In this document: positions 7,493 to 15,467 of the stretch, piece by piece
How the letters are laid out: each line of letters begins with the position of its first letter
Position numbering within the stretch: position 1 is the stretch's first letter
Assembly (NCBI GenBank): GCA_031430015.1
Contig: JANPAR010000207.1
Coordinates: forward strand, 1 to 46,599
Direction of reading: 5' to 3'
Length of the DNA: 46,599 nucleotides
Source of the DNA: CANJDH01 sp031430015
GTDB taxonomy: Bacteria; Pseudomonadota; Gammaproteobacteria; Burkholderiales; JAEUOS01
Position numbers and translations under genes: made by a program
Notes under the pieces: generated by a model
Told to the model about the DNA's origin: nothing
Databases searched by the model: none
The model's input: the letters and a program-made list of their open reading frames with translations, nothing else

Positions 7493-8070
7493 TTGTCGAG
7501 TCCGAGAAGGCGCGCTCTGAACGTTGGCGCGCTGGTGCGTGCATCGAGCCAGATCGCGAAAAACGCACGCGCGAGTTTTGCGTCCGTGATCTCGCCCGCC
7601 GCCTTGCCATTGAAGAAGAACAGCGCCTTGTCACTGCTGCTCACGCCAGTCAAACGGTCGCCTTGGCGCACGTCGGGAAAAACGCGCGTCAGCACGGGCA
7701 GCCAGGCGGCGCGCTCGGCCTCGGTGCCGATACCGAGCGCGGCGATCTCATCGATGCTGCGCTCGGCAATCTTGATGCCCTTGAGTTCGCGCGCATAGGT
7801 CAGCTCCAGCGCGTGTGGCTGATTGGCAGTGAACTTGCCTTCGGGCGCGAACAGTACGGCGTCGTAAACATGGAAGCCAAACCAGGTGAAGCGGCCCTGA
7901 CCCACCATCGCTGCCCTGGGGATCAACTCGCGAATGTGCGCGCCAGATTCCGCGGTTTGCGTGTTGGCTTGCGCGCTTGCCTGCGCAATCACAAGGGCCA
8001 AACCAGCGGCACACAGCGCCGCTGTGAAGACGCGCTTTGCCAAGCGTAATGCAGCAGACTTACTGCGCAT
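7489..8070 (-). CDS. Chalcone-isomerase-like exported protein
   Basis: A 193-residue protein of the chalcone isomerase-like family, with an N-terminal signal-peptide-like segment (hydrophobic region ending near QASAQA). Core features are RFTWFGFHVYDAVLFAPEG, LTYARELKGIKIAERSIDEI and GDRLTGVSSSDKALFFFNGK, matching the bacterial CHI-like fold related to fatty-acid-binding FAP proteins. The ATG at 8070 is preferred over an in-frame TTG at 8082; both overlap the end of the upstream methyltransferase gene. Bacterial members are not flavonoid enzymes as far as is known; binding of a fatty acid or its oxidised product is a reasonable inference given the CFA-synthase-like neighbour. Confidence 0.85.
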   Translation of the reverse strand: MRSKSAALRLAKRVFTAALCAAGLALVIAQASAQANTQTAESGAHIRELIPRAAMVGQGRFTWFGFHVYDAVLFAPEGKFTANQPHALELTYARELKGIKIAERSIDEIAALGIGTEAERAAWLPVLTRVFPDVRQGDRLTGVSSSDKALFFFNGKAAGEITDAKLARAFFAIWLDARTSAPTFRARLLGLDK

Positions 8071-9316
8071 GACGCAACTCAAACTGAATCACATCCGTTG
8101 AACCGGCGTTAAAGGCGCCTTCGCAATACGCGAGATAAAACTCCCAGAGCCGGGCAAAGCGTTGATCGAAACCCTGCTCCCGCACTTGCGGCAACACGTC
8201 CATAAACGCGGCACGCCAGCGCTTGAGGGTCTCGGCGTAGTCGCGGCCAAAACGCAGGCTGCCCGCAGGCGCCAGACCGGCTTTTGCGGCTCGTGTCAAA
8301 AACTCGGTGGGCGAAGGCAGCATGCCACCGGGAAAAATGTATTGCTGAATGAAATCCGTGCCCACCCGGTAGCGCGCAAACAGGCCTTCGTCAATCGTGA
8401 TCGACTGCACCAGCGCGCGCCCGCCCGGCTTGAGATTGCGTTTGACGGCGGCAAAGTAGGCATCCCAGTATTGCTCGCCGACCGCTTCAAACATCTCAAT
8501 CGATACGATGTGATCAAAAGCACCGTGCGCCTTGTCTTCAAAGTCACGGTAATCGGTCAGGAGGAACTCGGCCTGGGTACCAAGGCCCGCTGCGTCGAGG
8601 CGCAACCGCGCCCAATCGAGTTGCTCGGTGGATAGCGTCAGACCCGTGACATGTGCGCCGCATTCGCGAATCGCCGTCTCGGCAAAGCCGCCCCAGCCAC
8701 AGCCAATCTCGAGAATGCGGTCACCGGGTTTCACCTGCAGCTCACGCAAGATGCGCCGGTATTTGGCGAGCTGCGCGTCCTGCAAACTCTGATCGCGATC
8801 TCCATCAAACAGCGCGCTGGAGTAGGTCATCGATCGATCGAGCCAGAGCCGGTAAAAATTGTTGCCCAGGTCATAGTGGGCCTCAATGTTTTTCTTTGCG
8901 CGTTTCTTGGTGTTGGCGTTGAGCCAATGCCGCACGCGGTAGACCAGATTGCCGAGCCACGAGCCGTAGATCGCGCTCTCCATCGCGCTGCGGTTGCGGC
9001 AAAACAACTCGATCAGACCCGGCACGTCATCGCACTGCCAGCGGCCTTCCATCCAGGTTTCGGCGAAGCCGATGTCACCGCTCTTGAGGCAGCGTTGCAG
9101 CACCTCCCAATCGGTCAGCGTGATGCGCACAGCCGGGCCGCTGCCGGCATGACCGAAAGTTTGGTGAAAGCCCTGCGGGCCTTCGACGGTGAGCATGCCG
9201 CCTTCGAGGCGCTGCAAAAAACTGAAGATGGCGCGTGCGGCGTAGGGCGCGCGCTGCGCCGTACTGGCGCGGCCGGCGTTGCGCGCAGGCATCGTGGCGG
9301 TAGTGTGGGTATTCAT
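8060..9316 (-). CDS. Cyclopropane-fatty-acyl-phospholipid synthase-like SAM methyltransferase
   Basis: A 418-residue protein. Members transfer a methyl or methylene group from SAM to a double bond of a membrane phospholipid acyl chain. The C-terminal Rossmann methyltransferase domain has ILEIGCGWGGFAETAIREC (SAM loop), HYDLGNNFYRLWLDRSMTYSS and FDHIVSIEMFEAVGEQYW, then QYIFPGGMLPS, all family landmarks. The N-terminal region (GDIGFAETWMEGRWQCDD) is the lipid-binding domain. The ATG at 9316 is chosen; the frame is open upstream but with no family similarity. In Rhodobacter sphaeroides a homologous pair of CFA-like and amine-oxidase-like genes is part of the singlet-oxygen response, so the product need not be a cyclopropane; a methylated or furan fatty acid is possible. 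Confidence 0.9.
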   Translation of the reverse strand: MNTHTTATMPARNAGRASTAQRAPYAARAIFSFLQRLEGGMLTVEGPQGFHQTFGHAGSGPAVRITLTDWEVLQRCLKSGDIGFAETWMEGRWQCDDVPGLIELFCRNRSAMESAIYGSWLGNLVYRVRHWLNANTKKRAKKNIEAHYDLGNNFYRLWLDRSMTYSSALFDGDRDQSLQDAQLAKYRRILRELQVKPGDRILEIGCGWGGFAETAIRECGAHVTGLTLSTEQLDWARLRLDAAGLGTQAEFLLTDYRDFEDKAHGAFDHIVSIEMFEAVGEQYWDAYFAAVKRNLKPGGRALVQSITIDEGLFARYRVGTDFIQQYIFPGGMLPSPTEFLTRAAKAGLAPAGSLRFGRDYAETLKRWRAAFMDVLPQVREQGFDQRFARLWEFYLAYCEGAFNAGSTDVIQFELRHAQ

Positions 9317-9401
9317 GAGCGTTGGAAGGAGGAGTGATGAATGAGTGACGGGTAGCGTGCAATGAGGGCGCAACGGCACTTGCAACGCAGGTGCGCCACG
9401 C

Positions 9402-10235
9402 TCAACGCGTGACAAATGCGGCGGGCAGGGCGGGTTTGCGATAGAACGGCACGCGCTTGAGCCACAAGCGCAGCGCCTGCCAGTGAATCCGCGCAACGAC
9501 ACCAAAGGTCATCAGTGGATGCTGCACGCAAGCGGCAAGCAGCGCGCGCGCCGAGAATGCATGCGCCGTTCCGCTGATGCTGGTGTGAATCAGGTCGCCG
9601 CCTGCATCGTGATAATCGATGCGCGCGACGCTGCGGGATGGGTTGCCTTGCGCGTTCGCGCTCTTGTCGAAAAAGCGAAAGCGGTAGCCGCCCTCGATGG
9701 CGCAAAACGGCGATACATGAAAGACCTTGCGCGCGGTGAGCAACTGGCCGTTGTGGATCACCGCCGCGGCATCCGCCCCGGCATCCAGCAAATAGCAGTG
9801 ACGCTCACCGAAGGTGTTGTTCACCTCGGCCACCACCGCGCGCAGCGTACCGTCGGTGCGATGACAAAACCAGAAACTCACCGGATTGAACACGTAGCCG
9901 AGCACGCGCGGAAAACATTGCAGAACGATCTCGCCATCGGCGTCATCGACACCTTCGCGTTTGAGCAGCGCGCGTACCCACACCAATAAATCGCCGCCGT
10001 CACCGTGATCGGCCTGATGAAACGACAGCAGATTGAAGCGATCTACCGAGAACACCGCATTCGACAGTTCGCCGAGCCGGTGCAGCGGAAACTTGAGATA
10101 GAACACGCCGTAACGAAACGCGTTTGCCGCCGGGCGCACGCGCCGGTGCAGCACTTCGCCGCGATACAGCCAGGATTGGGTGGGTGCCGCTGCGTGCTGT
10201 GCCGCACTCTGCGCAGCGTTGTTGCTGTTGGTCAT
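9402..10235 (-). CDS. DUF1365 family protein
   Basis: A 277-residue protein matching DUF1365: YRGEVLHRRVRPAANAFRY near the N-terminus, then FNLLSFHQADHGDGG, CFPRVLGYVFNPVSFWFCH, VVAEVNNTFGERHCYLL and HVSPFCAIEGGYRFRF. These conserved His, Asn and Glu residues suggest an enzyme or ligand-binding protein. The family nearly always sits beside an FAD amine-oxidase-like gene and a CFA-synthase-like gene, as here. Its start overlaps the upstream oxidoreductase stop (ATGA), and 85 bp separate it from the methyltransferase start. Function not established; participation in acyl-chain modification is inferred from constant neighbourhood. Confidence 0.88.
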   Translation of the reverse strand: MTNSNNAAQSAAQHAAAPTQSWLYRGEVLHRRVRPAANAFRYGVFYLKFPLHRLGELSNAVFSVDRFNLLSFHQADHGDGGDLLVWVRALLKREGVDDADGEIVLQCFPRVLGYVFNPVSFWFCHRTDGTLRAVVAEVNNTFGERHCYLLDAGADAAAVIHNGQLLTARKVFHVSPFCAIEGGYRFRFFDKSANAQGNPSRSVARIDYHDAGGDLIHTSISGTAHAFSARALLAACVQHPLMTFGVVARIHWQALRLWLKRVPFYRKPALPAAFVTR

Positions 10236-11620
10236 GCTGCTGCGCGCAAAGGCAAAGAGTGCTGCGGCACGCTGGTTGGTCCGTCAGTCTGTGACGTTGG
10301 GCCGGCCCGGCGCGGCGTTGCAGCGCTACCCGCAGGCATAGCCGCCTCAATTTGCGCCGCCGCTGCCTGCCCCGCAGCAGCGCCGTCTTCATGAAATCCA
10401 TACCCGCACCACGCGCCGGCAAACCAGATGCGGTCGGCGCCTTGAATCGACGGCAGCTGCTGCTGCGCCGCAATGGCTGCCTGATCGAATACCGGGTGCG
10501 CATACTCAATGCGTTGAATCACTTTTGATGCATCAGGCTCCCTGAACGGATTGAGGGTCACCATCACCGGCGTGGTGAAAGGCAATGGCTGCAACTTGTT
10601 GATGAGATACGTGACAGCGACCGCACGTTGATCAAGCGTTTCGGTGCTCTGCGACAAGTAATTCCACGCTGCCCACGCGGCGCGGCGCTGCGGCAGCAAC
10701 GCGGTGTCGGTATGCAGCCACGCCACGTTGGGCTGGTAACGGATGGCGGACAGCACGGCAGTCTCGGCGGCCGAGGGCGTATCGAGCAGCGCCAGCGACT
10801 GATCCGGGTGGCAGGCCATCACCACTGCATCGAACTGCTCGGTGCCACCTGCACTCGTCACTCGCACACCGTTGCCGTTACCGGCCCGCGTGACTGCCTG
10901 CACCGGATGATTCAAGCGCGCATCGGGTTGTGTCGCCAGAATGCGGCGGACGTACTCGCGCGCGCCGTTCTGCACCGTGAACCATTGCGGGCGGTTACTC
11001 ACCTGCAACAACCCGTGGTTGTGGCAGAAGCGCGCGAACGTGGTGAACGGATAGGCCAACATGGTTTCGGTAGGACACGACCAGATCGCGCCGGCCATCG
11101 GCAACAGGTACCAGTCGCGAAATGCGCGGCTGTAGTGGCCGCTGTCGAGATAGGCGCCGAGCGATTGGGCAGATGGCAGCCCGCCGAGCGCCGCCGCAGT
11201 CGCATCACGATTGAAACGCATGATGTCGCGCAGCATCGCCCAGAAGCGCGGCTTGAACAGATTGGCGGGTTGCGCTAACAGGCTGGCCATACTGGTGCCG
11301 GCCCATTCGATCTCGCGCCGTGCGCCACCCAGGCTCACTGAAAACGACATCTCGCTCTTCGCCACCGGCACCCCGAGCGCGGTGAACAGGCTGATCAGCT
11401 TAGGGTAAGTGCGCTCGTTGAAGACCAGGAAGCCGGTATCGACCGGGTGGGTGATGCCATCGAGCGTCACGTCGATGGTGTGGGTGTGCCCGCCGAAATG
11501 GCTGCCCGCTTCAAACAGGGTCGCGCGATGGCCGCTCTGCACCAGCGCGTGCGCGCACGCAAGGCCGGCAATGCCGCTGCCGATCACCGCAATGCGGGGA
11601 GTATCAGAGAGGATATTCAT
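10232..11620 (-). CDS. FAD-dependent amine-oxidase-like oxidoreductase
   Basis: A 462-residue flavoprotein. The FAD-binding motif is IAVIGSGIAGLACAHALVQS, followed by TLFEAGSHFGGHTHTIDV. Further landmarks are VDTGFLVFNERTYPKLISL and, near the C-terminus, RIWFAGAWCGYGFHEDGAA, which contacts the flavin. This is the DUF1365-associated branch of the amine oxidase/desaturase superfamily. In R. sphaeroides homologous genes are induced by singlet oxygen and act with a CFA-like enzyme on unsaturated fatty acids; a similar acyl-chain oxidation is inferred. The C-terminal 40 residues (Ala/Gly/Pro/Thr-rich) are not conserved. It follows folE2 after 222 bp that contain a large inverted repeat, so it may have its own promoter or be read through from folE2. 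Confidence 0.87.
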   Translation of the reverse strand: MNILSDTPRIAVIGSGIAGLACAHALVQSGHRATLFEAGSHFGGHTHTIDVTLDGITHPVDTGFLVFNERTYPKLISLFTALGVPVAKSEMSFSVSLGGARREIEWAGTSMASLLAQPANLFKPRFWAMLRDIMRFNRDATAAALGGLPSAQSLGAYLDSGHYSRAFRDWYLLPMAGAIWSCPTETMLAYPFTTFARFCHNHGLLQVSNRPQWFTVQNGAREYVRRILATQPDARLNHPVQAVTRAGNGNGVRVTSAGGTEQFDAVVMACHPDQSLALLDTPSAAETAVLSAIRYQPNVAWLHTDTALLPQRRAAWAAWNYLSQSTETLDQRAVAVTYLINKLQPLPFTTPVMVTLNPFREPDASKVIQRIEYAHPVFDQAAIAAQQQLPSIQGADRIWFAGAWCGYGFHEDGAAAGQAAAAQIEAAMPAGSAATPRRAGPTSQTDGPTSVPQHSLPLRAAA

Positions 11621-11746
11621 GAGGAGACCTGCGTGTTACGCAACAGCGCGCTGTCTGGATGGGCGCGTGACAGCCCTGCGCACTACTACGCCCGACGGGC
11701 GGGCCGAACATCCGGGCCGCAGGCGACAGGGCAATTGGAAAAAGGG

Positions 11747-11822
11747 ATAAGTCACGGGGAGAAGCTAGCCGGGCGAAGGAGGGGGGGATCCCCCGGCCAG
11801 CTTCTTTGTCCCCGTGACTTAT
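11747..11822. repeat. Large imperfect inverted repeat between folE2 and the amine-oxidase-like gene
   Basis: ATAAGTCACGGGGA at 11747-11760 is mirrored by TCCCCGTGACTTAT at 11809-11822. Inside, AGCT-GCCGGG segments pair again, and the centre holds the palindrome GGGGGATCCCCC (11783-11794). A 4-bp interruption (CAAA side) makes the hairpin imperfect. No T-run follows on the transcribed minus strand. It could be a miniature transposable or REP-like element, or act as an attenuator between folE2 and the downstream genes. The rest of the 222-bp gap shows nothing I recognise. Confidence 0.75.
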
Positions 11823-11842
11823 TTGGGGCTGCTGCCGCCCAC

Positions 11843-12688
11843 TCAGGCGGCGAGCTTGTCTTGCACGCGCTTGTCCACATCAATGCGGGCATAGGCGGAA
11901 TGGTTATGGATCGACTCAAAATTTTCTGATTCGACCGTGTAGGCACTGATGCGTGCATCTGCCTGCAAGTCGAGCGCGATGTCGCGCACCAGGTCCTCGA
12001 CAAATTTGGGGTTGTCGTAGGCGCGCTCAGTCACATATTTTTCGTCGGTGCGTTTGAGCAAACCGTAGAGCTCGCATGACGCAGCACGTTCGGCAGTGGT
12101 GATCAGATCTCCGATCTCTACCGCCCTCGCGCCGGCCGGCAACCCTCCGGCGAGCAGCGCATTAATGGTGACGTGTGAGCGCTGGTTGTGCGCGCCGTAA
12201 GCCGAGATTCCTTTGGAGCAGGGGCACAGGCTGGTCACCGGTGTGAGCACCTGCAGCCATTGCTCCAGCGGTTGCGCAGCCGTCCTTTTTTCGCAGCGCA
12301 GGGTTACGTCGTAGTCCAGCAGACTTTTCACACCCGACACCGGCGCCGTCTTCTCCACAAAAACCGGAAAGCGCATTTCGATGTAGCCGGTCTGCGCTTC
12401 AAGCCGCTCCAGCATGTCATCGAACATGTCAGCCACGCGGGATACGGACAACTCACGCCCATGGCGCTCGAGAATCTCGATAAAGCGTGACATGTGAGTG
12501 CCTTTTTGTTCAGGCGGCAGACCCACGTACATGTCCACACGGGCCACCGTCATCGACGGCGTTCCATCGGCCGCCAACAGGCGCAACGGGTGGCGAATGC
12601 TGCGAATGCCCACCCGGCCGATTGCGATTTGGCGCGTGTCGGTGGCGGACTGCACATCAGGCAAGGGAAGTCGTTCTGGAGCGTTCAT
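11843..12688 (-). CDS. folE2: GTP cyclohydrolase FolE2 (type IB)
   Basis: A 281-residue GTP cyclohydrolase IB, converting GTP to 7,8-dihydroneopterin triphosphate, the first step of folate/pterin synthesis. Family motifs are visible: ADGTPSMTVARVDMYVGLPPEQKGTHMSRFIEIL, given here in two parts as TVARVDMYVGLP and QKGTHMSRFIEIL, then MRFPVFVEKTAPVSGVKS, VTSLCPCSKGISAYGAHNQR (metal-binding Cys and the catalytic His region) and ERAASCELYGLLKRTDEK. Type IB enzymes can use several metals and often back up FolE under zinc limitation. Its promoter here overlaps an operator-like sequence shared with the divergent MerR gene, pointing instead to control by light, perhaps to supply a pterin or folate cofactor to the photolyase encoded beyond the regulator. 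Confidence 0.95.
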   Translation of the reverse strand: MNAPERLPLPDVQSATDTRQIAIGRVGIRSIRHPLRLLAADGTPSMTVARVDMYVGLPPEQKGTHMSRFIEILERHGRELSVSRVADMFDDMLERLEAQTGYIEMRFPVFVEKTAPVSGVKSLLDYDVTLRCEKRTAAQPLEQWLQVLTPVTSLCPCSKGISAYGAHNQRSHVTINALLAGGLPAGARAVEIGDLITTAERAASCELYGLLKRTDEKYVTERAYDNPKFVEDLVRDIALDLQADARISAYTVESENFESIHNHSAYARIDVDKRVQDKLAA

Positions 12689-12694
12689 GTGAAT

Positions 12695-12724
12695 AGTATA
12701 TGATTGATATTGCGTTTTTGTCTA
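12695..12724 (-). promoter_or_regulatory. folE2 promoter, overlapped by operator A
   Basis: Reading the minus strand, TAGACA (12724-12719) and TATACT (12700-12695) are spaced by 18 bp, each matching consensus at five of six positions. The predicted start point falls on the A of the folE2 ATG (12688), so the mRNA would be leaderless. No Shine-Dalgarno sequence precedes the ATG. The surrounding 12689-12860 is far richer in A+T than the rest of the window. Confidence 0.55.
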
Positions 12725-12733
12725 GGTCAATAT
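12718..12733 (+). promoter_or_regulatory. Operator-like site A, TTGTCTAGGTCAATAT
   Basis: This 16-mer recurs on the opposite strand at 12778-12793 with a single difference. It contains the dyad TTG-N7-CAA and covers the -35 element of the folE2 promoter. A binding site for the adjacent MerR-type regulator is inferred. Confidence 0.6.
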
Positions 12734-12777
12734 ATCATATGTGAACAATATTTGTGCTAAAAGTTCAATAAAATTTT

Positions 12778-12793
12778 ATATTGACATAGACAA
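12778..12793 (-). promoter_or_regulatory. Operator-like site B, covering the -35 of the MerR gene
   Basis: On the minus strand this reads TTGTCTATGTCAATAT, matching site A at 15 of 16 positions in inverted orientation, 44 bp apart. On the plus strand it contains a perfect TTGACA (12781-12786), followed about 19-20 bp later by a TGCTATA -10 candidate (12806-12812). That would drive the regulator gene. Confidence 0.6.
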
Positions 12794-12893
12794 TATTTCA
12801 ACTTTTGCTATAGCTGTTCCATACAAGTTACTGATTTTCAAGCGCTCCAGCGGTCTCCGTAAACCTCCCACACAGTCAACCAGCGCGAACCGA

Positions 12894-13829
12894 ATGATCG
12901 ACACCCCAGTTGGCTCCCCTGCTCTCGCGACTGCCGCCATCGGCATTGGCGCTGTTGAGCGTGAGCTGGGCTTGTCGAAAGACACGCTGCGCATCTGGGA
13001 GCGCCGCTACAGCTTCCCCACGCCACTGCGCGACGCCTTTGGCGAGCGTGTTTACGCTCCGGATCAAGTAGACAAGCTGCGTGTGATCAAGCACCTGATG
13101 GATCAAGGCATGCGCCCGGGCAAACTGATGCATCACAGCCTGGCCGAACTGCGCGATTTGCGCCAGGCGCATGTCAGCGCCACCGGCCAGCCGGCGTCGG
13201 CTGAATGCACGGCGCTGGTAGAACTGGTGCGCGCGCACCGCATCGAGGACCTGCGTGGTGCGCTCGGGCAACAGTTGCTGCGGCACGGCCTGGCACGCTT
13301 CGTTGTCGAGATCGTCGCACCACTGAATCAGGCAGTGGGCGAAGCCTGGGTGAGCGGCGACCTCAAGATTTTTGAAGAGCATCTTTACACCGAGTCGATC
13401 AAAATTGTGTTGCGGGGTGCCATCGCGTCTGTGCCGCGCAGCCGCGGCTCGCCGCGCGTGCTGCTGACCACGTTGCCGCGTGAAGAACACGGTCTCGGCC
13501 TGTTGATGGCGGAAGCGGTACTGGCGCTCGAAGGCGCGCACTGTGTTTCGCTTGGAGTGCAAACGCCTTTGACCGATATCGTGCGCGCTGCCGTCTCGCA
13601 GCAGGCGGACATCGTCGCCCTGTCGTTCAGTGCGGCCTACGTACCCGGCCAGTTGCTCGACGGGCTCACGGGCCTGCGCGCTGCGTTACCTGCCGGCATC
13701 GAAATCTGGGCGGGCGGGTCAGCCATGACACAGTTACGGCGGCCTCCTGCGCAGATTCGGGTCATCGATAGCCTGGACAGCGTCGGCGCTGCCTTGGCGG
13801 CCTGGCGGCTGCGCAGTGCCGCCGCCTGA
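12894..13829 (+). CDS. MerR-family regulator with cobalamin-binding-type sensor (CarH/LitR-like)
   Basis: A 311-residue regulator. Residues about 15-85 form a MerR winged helix (IGAVERELGLSKDTLRIWER, then RYSFPTPLRDAFGERVY). Residues about 105-180 match the helical B12-cap domain and contain the W-x9-EH signature exactly (W152, E162-H163). Residues about 187-305 form the Rossmann-like B12 domain with E197-x-H199-x2-G202, the motif whose His ligates cobalt in CarH-type photoreceptors. Such proteins bind DNA in the dark with adenosylcobalamin and release it in light. The ATG at 12894 is used because upstream in-frame codons lie in the AT-rich promoter region. It diverges from folE2 and is followed 16 bp later by the photolyase. 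Cobalamin binding is predicted from residues, not shown; some LitR classes use a LOV partner instead, and none is encoded here. Confidence 0.9.
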   Translation: MIDTPVGSPALATAAIGIGAVERELGLSKDTLRIWERRYSFPTPLRDAFGERVYAPDQVDKLRVIKHLMDQGMRPGKLMHHSLAELRDLRQAHVSATGQPASAECTALVELVRAHRIEDLRGALGQQLLRHGLARFVVEIVAPLNQAVGEAWVSGDLKIFEEHLYTESIKIVLRGAIASVPRSRGSPRVLLTTLPREEHGLGLLMAEAVLALEGAHCVSLGVQTPLTDIVRAAVSQQADIVALSFSAAYVPGQLLDGLTGLRAALPAGIEIWAGGSAMTQLRRPPAQIRVIDSLDSVGAALAAWRLRSAAA

Positions 13830-13845
13830 TCGCCTGGCCACCACC

Positions 13846-15420
13846 ATGTCCACCGGCCTGAAACGCCCGCCGCACTGCCGTACGCACTGCCGTAACTTGG
13901 TGCTGGTACTCGGCGACCAGCTCAATGAAGACAACGCCGCGCTGGCCGGCTTTGATAGCACGCAGGATGTGGTGCTGATGATCGAAGCACAGCTTGAAGG
14001 CGCGCAAGTCTGGAGCCACAAGGCCCGTATCGCCTTGTTTTTGGCGGCAATGCGCCATCACCGCGACGCCCTGCGCGCGCGCCGGTTTGCAGTGCATTAC
14101 GTTGATCTGGATGCGGCCGGCGCGCGGTCATTGTGCGAAGTACTCAGCGCTGCGGTGCGCAGTTTTGCGGCACACCGGGTGATTGTGTGCGAGCCGGGGG
14201 CCTACCGGCTGCTCGCGGGGATTCAGGATGCCTGCGCGACGGCCAAGGTGGCACTCGATGTGCGCCCTGACAATCATTTTCTGCTCTCGACTGCTGAATT
14301 TGGCGCATGGGCCGCAGGCAAGAAGCACTTGCTGATGGAGCTGTTTTACCGCCATATGCGCAAGCGCACTGGCGTATTGATGAACGGCACCACCCCTGAA
14401 GGTGGCGCGTGGAATTTTGACAAGGAAAATCGCAAGGGTTTCCCGAAAACCGGGCCGGGCACGATTGCGCCGCCCGCGCAGTTTGCACCGGATGCGCTCA
14501 CGCGCGACGTGTTTGCCGCAGTGGAAAAACATTTTGGCGCCCACCCCGGCAGTCTCGCCCACTTTGCCTGGCCGGTGACGCGCGCGCAGGCAGTTACCGC
14601 CTTGGAGCGCTTCGTCACGGCGCGGCTTGCACAGTTCGGGCCGTGGCAGGACGCGATGTGGACGGACACGCCCTATGGCTGGCACGCCTTGCTCTCCACC
14701 AGCCTCAACCTCAAGCTGCTTGACCCACGCGAGGTAATCGATGCCGCTGTGGCGCAATGGCGCGCAGGACGCGCACCGCTTGCCAGCGTCGAGGGTTTCG
14801 TGCGGCAGATCCTCGGCTGGCGCGAATTCATTCGTGGTGTGTACTGGCACGAAATGCCCGGTCTCGCCACTGCCAATCACTTCAACCATCAGCGTGACTT
14901 GCCCAAATGGTATTGGAGCGGCGACACCCAGATGCAGTGCATGCGTGCAGCAGTGGGTCAAACACTCAGCCACAGCTACGCGCACCACATCCAAAGATTG
15001 ATGGTGACCGGCAACTTTGCGCTGCTCGCAGAGGTCGAACCCCGGCAAGTATCAGACTGGTACCTCGCGGTCTATGTGGATGCAGTCGAGTGGGTGGAGT
15101 TGCCCAACACGGCCGGCATGGCGCTATATGCCAATGGCGGGCGCTTCACTTCGAAACCGTATGTGGCATCCGGTGCGTATATCAAGCGGATGAGCAACTA
15201 TTGCAAAGGTTGCCGCTACCGGCCCGAACAGCGTCATGGCAAAGACGCCTGCCCGGTCACGCTGTTGTACTGGAACTTCATTGACAAGCACCAAAAATCC
15301 CTGGCGGGCAACATGCGTACGGCGCTCATGGCCAGCAACCTTGACCGGTTGCCGGCAGAAGAGCGCGCCGCCATCCGTGCTGACGCGGCGCAGCGTCTTT
15401 CTGCGCTTGATGCGCTGTAG
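13846..15420 (+). CDS. Iron-sulfur photolyase/cryptochrome (FeS-BCP, PhrB-type (6-4) photolyase)
   Basis: A 524-residue member of the bacterial Fe-S photolyase/cryptochrome group, which repairs UV photoproducts using reduced FAD and light. The N-terminal antenna domain starts NLVLVLGDQLNEDNAAL. The C-terminal FAD domain includes QILGWREFIRGVYWHEMPG and HSYAHHIQRLMVTGNFALL. Four Cys positions fit the [4Fe-4S] ligands of PhrB: Cys in MQCMRAAVGQ, then NYCKGCRYRP and a third 12 residues later in KDACP. PhrB uses 6,7-dimethyl-8-ribityllumazine as antenna; related proteins may use pterins. The ATG at 13846 is preferred over GTG at 13816, which would overlap the regulator gene. Co-transcription with the regulator implies light or B12 control. 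Confidence 0.93.
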   Translation: MSTGLKRPPHCRTHCRNLVLVLGDQLNEDNAALAGFDSTQDVVLMIEAQLEGAQVWSHKARIALFLAAMRHHRDALRARRFAVHYVDLDAAGARSLCEVLSAAVRSFAAHRVIVCEPGAYRLLAGIQDACATAKVALDVRPDNHFLLSTAEFGAWAAGKKHLLMELFYRHMRKRTGVLMNGTTPEGGAWNFDKENRKGFPKTGPGTIAPPAQFAPDALTRDVFAAVEKHFGAHPGSLAHFAWPVTRAQAVTALERFVTARLAQFGPWQDAMWTDTPYGWHALLSTSLNLKLLDPREVIDAAVAQWRAGRAPLASVEGFVRQILGWREFIRGVYWHEMPGLATANHFNHQRDLPKWYWSGDTQMQCMRAAVGQTLSHSYAHHIQRLMVTGNFALLAEVEPRQVSDWYLAVYVDAVEWVELPNTAGMALYANGGRFTSKPYVASGAYIKRMSNYCKGCRYRPEQRHGKDACPVTLLYWNFIDKHQKSLAGNMRTALMASNLDRLPAEERAAIRADAAQRLSALDAL

Positions 15421-15467
15421 CCCGGCAAAGTGCGTGCCTGCGGCCGCAGCCACCGAAAGGAATCCCC

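Noticed and set aside
6770..7798. Long plus-strand frame (342 codons) opposite the MFS gene
   Set aside because: Composition is Arg/Gln/His-rich low complexity, typical of antisense frames in GC-rich genes; the MFS motifs on the other strand are clear.
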